Part shown: in pieces, positions 55,847-64,000 of the stretch
Position numbering within the stretch: position 1 is the first letter of the stretch
How the letters are laid out: every line of letters begins with the position of its first letter
Position numbers and translations under genes: made by a program
Notes under the pieces: generated by a model
Told to the model about the DNA's origin: nothing
Seen by the model: the letters and a program-made list of their open reading frames with translations, nothing else
The model's database searches: none
Assembly: GCA_014773175.1 (NCBI GenBank)
Contig: VXCM01000315.1
Coordinates: 1-64,000 of the forward strand
Direction: 5' to 3'
DNA: 64,000 nucleotides
DNA from: Lucifuga dentata
Taxonomy: Eukaryota > Chordata > Actinopteri > Ophidiiformes > Bythitidae

Positions 55847-56169
55847 ATAGTATGTAATATGTAATAGTAATATGTGGTAATATGTGTAGTAATATGGGGT
55901 GAAGTTTATTTTATCTTTTATCTTAAACTCATTTCAACCAAAATATTTCAGAGTATTAGAACAAAAATCCCTGTCAACACTGGACTTTACAGGAGAGAAA
56001 CACACAGAATAGAAGGAATAGGTCATTTTTTCTTTTATTCCATTAAGTGATTAAAAAAGATGACTTACACTTGCAGATGGGAGGGTGGTGTGATAAGTGT
56101 GTGAGGTGTGGTAAGAGGCTCATCACACTGGCCAGACATTGTTGTAGTTTGATTTTACTAAGAGTTTCT

Positions 56170-56220
56170 TTCCGTGAAGACAAATGTGTGTGTTTCATCT
56201 CACTTCTAACACATATAAGA
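56170..56220 (+). promoter_or_regulatory. nkl: NK-lysin core promoter: TATA box and STAT-type site
   Basis: ATATAAGA at 56213-56220 lies about 65 bases before the start codon and reads as a TATA box. TTCCGTGAA at 56170-56178 fits the TTC-N3-GAA palindrome bound by STAT factors, which would suit an immune gene. Both are consensus matches only. Confidence 0.45.
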
Positions 56221-56284
56221 GGTGTGTAAAAGGTGCCTTAACACACACACACACACTCAGACACACTTGACTTCAGAGCTTGCC

Positions 56285-58156
56285 ATGATGAAAATGTCTC
56301 CAGTCCTGCTCCTGTGCTTTCTGATGGCATGTTCAGGTATATTGTTGTGTTGTTTGATACAGTATTTTGATGTGTTGTACTGGGTATTTCATTTATTATT
56401 TTGTTTTCCATTGAATCACATATTCTCTGAAGGTAAGACAGAGCAGCAGACAGAGATGCAGAGAAACTTCTGTTCTTTTATAATTAAAACTTTATTGCAC
56501 ATTAAATCTGGATTTTACAGATTTATAGATTCTCAATTTCCATCTTTTCCTTTACAGTCTGGACCGTCAAAGGGAGATGCGTTGACCTTGATGACCAGGA
56601 AGATGCAAAGGAGAAAATCTCATTGGAGGCAGAGGTAAAGTGACTGCTTAAAAGCAAACAGAACTACTAAAGGAACTTTAGTAGTTCTTTAGTAGTACTA
56701 AAAGAATTACTGCAGGTACATTTTTCCCGCTAATATCCAAATATCAGATGACAAACGTAGATGATCTAAACCCAGTGGTTCTCAAACTGTGGTACATGTA
56801 GCACCAGTGATACTTGAAGCCGTAGCTGGTGGTATGCCAGATGACTCTGAAAATTTCTGTAGAAGATCAAAACCATTAAAATCTCTGGAAATGTTATTGT
56901 AGGAAGTTATTTACACATTAAGAAATTATTTTTAAAATTAGTATTTTTTTAAACATAGCACAAGCCCTGTGTGCACATTTTGCACATCCATTCTAGGGGG
57001 TCATCAATAACTTTTTCACTGAAAATTCTCTGTTTCAGTGCTGCACATACACATGAGGATTTTCTGTGGTTTTTCTCAGATTTGGTGTCTTGTTGGTCAG
57101 TTGGTGTTTAGATGTTTTGGTTTGATTAGAGGTGAAACGTGAAACTTGGTTCAAAAAGTTTGAAAACCACTGTTTTATAAGCCTGACTTTAGGCCTGACC
57201 TAAATCAAAATTTATCCCTGATTTCTATAATCTGCAGCCTTAATCCAATCTGATGCTAACTAACCATAACCTGAACACCTCAGAGCTATAAAACAAGTCC
57301 TAACAATCCTGATAAGATGAATGATGACACAGACAGAATATTTAATGCTTTTTGTGGCATATTATAGTCACTTGTTGGACTGGGAATGGAAAATTTAGAC
57401 CAGTTTTAAATCCTTTTCTCAGAGGTATATAATCGATTTTATTCCTCCAATGACTCATGAATGCCATCAGTTTCTGTGATCTGTCTCCGACATTTTCTCA
57501 GCACTTAAATCTATATTTCATTATTCCAACACTCATTGTAACAGGGTTTAATAAAAAAAAAGTAAGAAATGCCACTATCACTTTCATCTACAGCTTCCAG
57601 GTTTATGCTGGGTTTGCAAGTGGTCTTTGAACAAGGTGAAGAAATTTGCCAGTGCTAATGCCACAGCTGAGGTAAAATAAGTGATATCTCCACTGTGCTG
57701 TCTGCAAAATGTAAAGAATCAAGCTGGTGAATGTTGGATTTATAAGTAAAATTTCCATTGCAGGATCTGACCTCAAAGCTGATATCCATTTGCAACAAAA
57801 TGGGCCTATTAAAATCGGTATGTCACACGTTTGTGAAGAAAAACCTTGGAGAATTGGTAGAAGAGCTTACTACCACTGATGATGTGAGGACCATCTGTGT
57901 CAACATCAAAGCCTGCAAGTGAGTCTGTCTCCATGTTACACATTTACCTGAAACCACATTTTAAATTTTGACACAATACAACATTCAGTCTGAACATGAA
58001 CTGATGAAATCTAAATCGCTGTCTTTCTTTTAGACATCATCCAGTATATTTTTTGCTTTCTTTGTTTTTAGGCCAAAGGAGATATTTTGGACCAGCCCTA
58101 CATTTGAAGCCACAATGGTTCACATCCCTGACTTACACGACATGGATAATAATTAA
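56285..58156 (+). CDS. nkl: NK-lysin-like saposin-B antimicrobial protein
   Basis: Exons 56285..56336, 56558..56634, 57594..57671, 57764..57918 and 58072..58156 join in phase to 447 nt, or 148 residues plus TAA. Residues 1-17 (MMKMSPVLLLCFLMACS) are a secretion signal. The mature part has one saposin-B domain with the six cysteines at 48, 51, 79, 89, 114 and 120. Their spacing (CWVC ... ICNKMGLLKSVC ... TICVNIKAC) is typical of NK-lysin and granulysin. Lysines around residues 52-60 and 86-95 give a basic membrane-binding face. An acidic propeptide-like stretch (residues 27-43) precedes the domain, and a C-terminal tail follows. Five exons is usual for fish NK-lysins. The family is stored in lymphocyte granules and disrupts microbial membranes; activity here is inferred. 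The first ATG is chosen; the second ATG adjacent or the one at codon 4 would give nearly the same signal peptide. Confidence 0.9.
56773..57172. mobile_element. hAT-like non-autonomous DNA element in NK-lysin intron 2
   Basis: The left end CAGTGGTTCTCAAACT and the right end GTTTGAAAACCACTG are inverted repeats of the hAT type. About 400 bp long, with no transposase frame. A clean 8-bp target duplication is not evident. A diverged relative lies at 52956-53330. Confidence 0.75.
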
Positions 58157-58735
58157 ACTGCAATTGTTTTGTATTGATAAAATGCCTTAAAGAATGATGC
58201 CAATTTCTGTATTAGTACAGAATCAATGTCAATACATTTTTATTTGCATTTCAAGCTATTATGGAGTTTTGTTGTCTGTCAATACATACACTGCAGCATC
58301 TGTTAGCTTTGAACATACACAGTGGTTTACCAAAGGCTGCTTTTAACACGGGAAAATCTCACAATTTAGTGATTTACAGTCTTTCTTTCAGTTATATGCA
58401 ACATCTATGAGCTTTGAAACTTTTCCATAAACCTAAAACTGCACGACAGTCTATTTAAAAACAAGTTTTTAGCTCTTGAAATATTTAAGAGTTTTAACCA
58501 AATAATGGCAGTATGGAAGCTGGATTTTAAAAGCAAAGAGAGTATAATAACTAATAAATTGCATTTCCAGCAGTAATAGCCATTTGAAACATTATTAATG
58601 TCTTGGCTATATGTTTAAATTGATTTAACACCACTATATGGTGAATAAAAGTATCAGTTTCTATCAACAACATGCAAATGTTTTCTCACTTAAATGAAAC
58701 TTCTGAGGTTTTGTGGGGAGCTTCTCAGAAAGATA
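58157..58735. other. NK-lysin 3' UTR and flank
   Basis: AT-rich sequence after the TAA. No exact AATAAA lies within the first 100 bases; GATAAA at about 58175 and AATACA variants are present. Nothing else recognised. Confidence 0.45.
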
Positions 58736-59460
58736 GGAAGAAAAAACCGCAGGCTTCTGGTAACCCACCAGAAGCCTGACAGGAAGTTTATTCTGACAGG
58801 AAGTTTCTGGGTGTTCTGGCCTGCTCTTCCGGTTTTCTGTCTGTCTGCTCCGGTGGTGTATGTGGGTGCCCTTTCTGGCTCCTGGGCTCGTCTGTTGTCC
58901 CGGTTCTCCTCTGTCCCCCTGGAGCTTTGCGTCCTGGGTGATGTACCATCTGGGGCATGCCGCCCAGCCGCGTGGCTTCTGTCGGGCTTGGAGAGGTCCC
59001 CGTGCTTTGGTAAGCTTCTGTGTTTAGGTCCCGGCCCGACACACCAGCTACTATTGCGATCCGATCTTAAGCAGTGGTCTGGGTCTCTGAGGTTGCTGGA
59101 CCAGTGTTTGAGGCCGTCACCACCACTTAGTGCTGGGTGTTCTCAGGGGGATCAGGACTTTTTGGATCTGGATTGGGTGCATAGAATTTCACAGTCTAAA
59201 TAGACTGTTTACTGCGGTCACTGCTTATGTGTTGTTGTTTGTCCTGGTCTGTTGTGTGGTAGGTTTTTAGTCTTAGTGTTTCACAGATTAAACCACTACA
59301 CTGGTTATTACTGTCACTACTCGTCTGTGTGTTTTGTTTGTCTTTGTGTTGTCGTTCAGGTGTTTAGCCCTCCTTGATAGAAATTGTTTGTTAGTTTTAA
59401 ATAAAACGTGATAGGTTGATCAAGGAGGGCTGGTGAAAGTCACACACTCACACACATTCA
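58736..59460 (+). repeat. GC-richer segment bounded by perfect hairpins
   Basis: A perfect 12-bp stem with a 5-base loop lies at 58750-58778 (arms CAGGCTTCTGGT and ACCAGAAGCCTG). It is followed by a repeated CTGACAGGAAGTTT. A perfect 13-bp inverted repeat occurs at 59366-59378 and 59419-59431 (AGCCCTCCTTGAT). Between them the sequence is clearly more GC- and CpG-rich than its surroundings, and a 169-codon frame (58694-59203) is open but matches no family I know. It looks like an inserted element of unknown type. Confidence 0.45.
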
Positions 59461-59956
59461 CTTATGCACTATATATTATCTGTCTGTTGCTAGATTAAAT
59501 TGCATATATATAAAAAATGGTTGTGCCAATCTTGGCATATACCACAACTATATAGGCAGACAGAGAAAAAGGGAAAAAAAAGAAAGAAAAACGAGCCACT
59601 GAAACACAGAAGTACGATCAGTCACTTTAATCATGTTTTCACTCAAGTTACTACAAAAACTCAGTGGGCTACAGAGAAAGAAGCATCACAAACATACTGT
59701 CAGCATTTAAAGACTTACAGGTGTATACATAGAGGAAACAACACATATAAGCTATATAAACAAAATGTCTATAGATAGTATGTGAGTTTTTTTTTAGCAC
59801 AATTTTTCCTCATTTCAGATGAGGCCATCACTGCTAATCCATAAAAACCTGTCTGTAATTTAATACAGGACATGTTATCCAGTCATTTCACATTAGCAAA
59901 AATTCAGTGTCATTTATCAACGAAAAATGCCACAAATGAAGAAGTTTGATTCCTTG
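59461..59956. other. tonsl 3' flank and UTR region
   Basis: AT-rich sequence that should hold the tonsl 3' UTR on the minus strand. No clear polyadenylation signal was identified, and no other gene is seen. Confidence 0.4.
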
Positions 59957-62900
59957 TCATGAAGAGGCAGCAGCAGAAATCAGGCACTTGGTATTTCGGT
60001 CGAGGAAGTATCCATGTGACAGATCACGAGTCCAGCTCTGCTTTAATGCCTGACGGTCCAGCTTGTTGAGTCCCTGGGAGCAGAGACGGAGGTCTCTGAT
60101 CTGGTCTGACAAACCCTCCAGACCTGCGCTGTCCCAGGGGCCAGATATTTGACAACCTGAAGGTGAAGCAGCAAGCAGAAAGTCAAAATGTAAGCAGTTC
60201 CTTCTTTTGCTTACTGGTATTACTTATAGTCATCTTAATTACTTTTGAAGGGAATTTTTGCCCTGAGTCCGACTCTGACACAAGGGCACACTGTACCTTG
60301 TAGGTTTAGAAGGGTCAAAGGTCGACATGCCTCTCTGAGAGAGATCAGGATGTTGTGAAAGCCTGCTGAGGTAACAGACGGGTTCCCTGATAGATCCAGA
60401 CACACCAGTGTGGGACATGAAGGCAAACACCTGAAAGGATGGAAAAGTTAAAAAGGCAAATGGCTGTAAAGGCAAATCAAAGACAGAAAAAAAATAAAGA
60501 AAACCGAAATAAAAACCTTTCACAGTAAAACAATGTCTTACTTCTGCATTAACGCAGAGGTATTTTTATTTTATCGCAATGAATTAATTTAATTATAAGG
60601 CAAGAAAAAAATCTAATCACTACTAGCACAATAATGAATACAAGACTAACGTCAAGATTTGTACAGCAAGTTTCGTAAAGCAAAGATCATTGAATTTCAT
60701 ATACATAACCTCTCTCAGACAAATGTCACAGATGTTAAACAGATATACACTCATACACACCTAGCCAAGGTGGCTACACTGCTGTCTGTGAGTCCATTCG
60801 CTGCCAGGCTCAAGTGGGTCAATGAACAGTCATCCTACAAGGAAAAATTGACTTATATCAATGTATACATGTATCTCTGTGTGAGCACGCGTGTGTGTGG
60901 TGTGTGTGTGTGTACCTGTGATAGGATTTTAGTGAGGTGTTCTAGCGCTGGCCCACTGCAAACAGCAGACAGGTCGAGGTGTGTGATATAACGAAGAGGC
61001 AAAGACTTCAGCACGAGTTCAAAGCCTGTAGAGCCCAGTGCATTGTGGGATAGAACGACTGACTTCAGGTGGCCCGTGCCTGTGGATTTATTAAAGAATG
61101 TTTATTTTACTTGTAAAAAAAAAACAAAAAAAAAACATGCAAAATCAAAATCATGCACATTCCCACATTATGTAGAAAATTATAATTTTTCTCCATTTTA
61201 TCAGCATCCAACCCAAGGCAATGACAGCATGACACATTTTGTCATTTAACAAACGTCACATCTGGGCACATTATCAAAAAAACAAGTTTTAGATTAACAA
61301 ACAGCAGGGCTGTGAGAGCTTTATTGATTGCTGAATCAATGAAATAAAACCTTTAGCCACTTAAACTCTACACAGAAAACATCCACAACAAGCTAATAGG
61401 CAACTGAGTATCCTATATTCTATTAAGACAAAACCACTGTTACTCATCTTCTCTGCCAGTGGTGTTTGATTTACAGATAAACATCATCTCACTTGAAAAG
61501 AAAATGAAAGTATTGTTTAAAAGGACAGACAGGAGTGTGAAAACCCGTTGGCTGGTGTATTAAAGTGACAGGTACCTGTCAAAGCGTTGGCTAGCAGCAG
61601 CCGATGCTGCTGAAGGAACCGGGCAGTGAGGCTGCAGGCCTGCAGGGACAGTTTAGCTAACAGAGGACAGCAGGAGATCAGACAGGACAGAGACTCAGAT
61701 ATGCCATCACCCAGCGGGTTCATGCTGAGGTTGAGCTCCTCCAGGCACTATGAAAAAGAATGATTAAAAAAGAAAAATCATAACTTAATGCAGCTGGAAA
61801 TATTATCTACATGGCCAGTCATTTTGAGATACAACAAAAAAAAAAAGATTTCCACATTTGTTGAGATGATGTTTGTCACAGGGAGGGGCTGTGATCTCTA
61901 GTGCCAAATCCCATGAACCAAAGGTGTCAAGCAGCAGTTAAATTTGTCATATCATTGTGTTTGTGAGTAAAGTCTAGATAGGAGAATGTTAAGAAAAGTT
62001 AATTTAGCAATAGATCATGCCAAACTAAACACGTCTGCATGAAACAGTGATGAGCAAGTGCGGCGCTTTAAGGGCGACATATAGATTCAACAGATTTCTG
62101 TGTTCTTATTTTCATTTAGGGGTCTATTTTGAAATCTTTGCAATGCTTTAATGCACAAAAAAAAATTGATCCACATCTGCTCTCCCTTGCTGTACCAGTG
62201 CTGTGCACAGAGTGAAAACAGACAGTTTTAGGTACACTGTCTCCTTGTACCCTGCCTTCCAAAAGCCTGTTATATTCTGATTACCATCTATGTCAGGCCT
62301 GAGCTGGCAACACCCATGAACTGGGAAACAGAAAAGTTGGTAAAACCCTTGTTGACCAACCTTGTATTTCATGGGTGCATCTAACCAGGTGTTTTACATG
62401 TTGAAGCAAACATGTTACAGAATTAAAGGACTCATCAAAAAAAAAAAAACAGTTACTACTAACTAGAGAAAATTCTGATTAAGTATTTATTTGTCCAGCT
62501 TTACCGGAAACGCAGGATGGCTTTGCCCGTTTAAAGCATTTGCTGCCTTCCCCAGCCCTTCTGCTGTAATATGATTGGCAGAAATGTCCAGCAGGCGAAG
62601 CCGGGGCATTGTGATAGTTGTGGCAACCAGTTCGGGGAGAAGGTTGTCGTGGAGACGGTTGCCGGAAATTCTTAGCTCAGTGAGGCTGGCCTGTAGTTTT
62701 AGGGCACGAAGGAGAGGGTTGAGGGAAGAAGGAGCCAAGCTGAGGCCGCACACTGACACAGAAGAACTCCCATCCTGCATCTCACACAGACGCGTGACAC
62801 GTTTGTTCTCATCTGCAGGGTCAAACAAGACAGATAAAAATACATTGTGCTCCATAACGGATCATCAACAAGTGTATGTCTGTGTTTGAGTATTTGTGTG

Positions 62901-63909
62901 TGTTCCTCACCCACTGCCAGGCTGTGACAGGCCTTCTTGTAGCGCTCAGGGAGAGGAGGGAGATCCCAGGAGCACACTTCAGCCAGGACCTGCAGTAAAC
63001 CATGCTATGAAAATCCTCCACTAATGTCCTGTTAATAAAATCCAATGATCTTGCACAATATTTTGATAATGTCCCCAAACAGGCCTTACCTCTTCATTGG
63101 TGTGGAGGACAGCTAGCAGCAGGTCCTGTGGAGAGAGGAGAGCGCCCTCTTTCTGCAGGGAGAGGCGAGGCAGGAGGCCACATTTCTGGTAGTACCTCTG
63201 AGCTGCCTGCTCACACAGCCATGACACCGTGCAGGAGTCTGCTTCACTGGAACGTAGTGGAACGGCATGTTACTAGCTTGAATCAGGACTACAATATGCT
63301 CATATATGTGTTTTAGGGGTCTTGCATCAACGTTTTCATTGTTAAAAAAAAAAAATAACAGCTTCCATGTATTTGGTTTTTTGAGTTTAGTTGTCAAGCA
63401 GCACTTGCAAATGCTAGGTTTCTCAGCAAGGGACTTTCAATTCTTAGATGTCAGACCATCTTTGAATGCACCACAAAGATTTTAGGTACTTCTCCTCTGC
63501 ATTACAAAAATGATAACATAACTTTGACAAAAAATAAAAAATAAAGGTCAGTGATCAATTATTTAACTCAATAACATTTTGTAAAGAATGATTTTAATAC
63601 TGTAGTGAAATTAATTGAAATGTAAGAGGCAAGAAGTCAGTATAAAACTTATGATATGTACAACACCACCACTATGGTCCTTAGAGTCAAAACTGTTAAG
63701 CTTCATTTGAGTCACAAGATCTGGTGCTGCTTTTGCGAACTGTTTTGTCAGAGAAAGTCAATAACAATTCCATTCATTCATGCAAGACAAAAACATGCTA
63801 ACCTCTGAGGAACTGGAATGAGAAACACATCCTCTTGAACTCTGACCCTCATTCTGATTGGTGGAGGCATCGCTTTGGGCATGGAAGCAGCCAAAGTTTG
63901 AGCCGGAGC
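59957..63909 (-). CDS. tonsl: Tonsoku-like DNA repair protein, C-terminal part
   Basis: Nine exons on the minus strand, in transcript order: 63803..63909, 63090..63246, 62911..62989, 62505..62812, 61576..61747, 60916..61079, 60761..60834, 60297..60430, 59957..60156. They join in phase over 1395 nt, giving 464 residues plus TGA. The N-terminal TPR and ankyrin parts lie beyond the right edge, so the gene is partial. The first exons carry [37 protein letters not shown] and [15 protein letters not shown], which match TONSL closely. The rest is the C-terminal leucine-rich repeat domain ([74 protein letters not shown]), ending [10 protein letters not shown] ... AAASS. With MMS22L, TONSL binds new histones at stalled forks and supports homologous recombination; that comes from the family. 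Confidence 0.93.
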
Positions 63910-64000
63910 CTGAAACAAAATTGGCAAAACTCAAAAAATAATAAGAAGTAAACAAAATTGTTTTAATTGCCTTCTTTCATATAAGTTCGCGAGGTAAAAA

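Larger units (their letters stand above)
51751..56212. other. Intergenic DNA between stac and the NK-lysin gene
   Basis: Contains a dispersed repeat (about 52336-52470), a hAT-like copy (about 52956-53330), a duplicated ~360-bp block (53813-54169 and 55481-55846), a MITE end fragment (54255-54297) and several long minus-strand open stretches (53527-53862, 54443-54787) discussed as findings. No gene is called with confidence. Confidence 0.5.

Noticed and set aside
58694..59203. 169-codon frame as a protein-coding gene
   Set aside because: No family similarity or splice support, and it lies within what looks like an inserted GC-rich element, so it is reported as a segment rather than a CDS.

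Overview
The window is a piece of a ray-finned fish (teleost, probably spiny-rayed) nuclear genome. The signs are spliced genes with GT-AG introns, AT-rich intergenic DNA, long CA/GT, GATA and poly-T microsatellites, Tc1-like, hAT-like and foldback DNA transposons, and proteins that fit vertebrate families with fish-like divergence. All gene models were built by hand by joining exons with matching phases, and every complete model gives an open frame with no internal stop.

Layout from left to right. About 1.7-4.1 kb, minus strand: a small two-coding-exon gene of 105 residues that I could not name. About 4.9-11.95 kb, plus strand: mtfr1l (mitochondrial fission regulator 1-like), six coding exons, with a non-coding first exon and a probable 3'UTR intron. 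One of its introns holds an internally deleted Tc1-like transposon and a possible solo LTR. About 12-22.6 kb: intergenic DNA with two copies of a foldback MITE, a dispersed repeat and microsatellites. 23.1-51.7 kb, plus strand: stac (SH3 and cysteine-rich domain protein), 11 coding exons and 422 residues, carrying one C1 zinc domain and two SH3 domains. About 51.8-56.2 kb: intergenic DNA with a duplicated ~360-bp block, hAT-like copies and ambiguous minus-strand open stretches. 56.3-58.2 kb, plus strand: a five-exon NK-lysin/saposin-B antimicrobial protein gene. 58.7-59.45 kb: a GC-richer segment bounded by two perfect hairpins. 59.96-63.9 kb, minus strand: the last nine exons of tonsl (Tonsoku-like DNA repair protein), running off the right edge.

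The genes do not form a functional unit. They serve mitochondrial dynamics, calcium-channel/excitation-contraction adaptor function, innate immunity and replication-fork repair.

The most interesting signals are: (1) a 33-bp in-frame tandem duplication at the start of the stac C1-domain exon, giving two usable splice acceptors that differ by 11 residues inside the zinc-binding domain; (2) a stac exon encoding part of the first SH3 domain that sits between a (TG)n and a (CA)n array able to pair in the pre-mRNA; (3) a stac splice acceptor whose pyrimidine tract appears to come from an antisense Tc1 transposase fragment; and (4) a long-armed foldback element family with TTAA ends. Eight single Ns mark assembly joins. 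At least five of them are flanked by identical 61-66 bp copies, so those local duplications are probably assembly artefacts.
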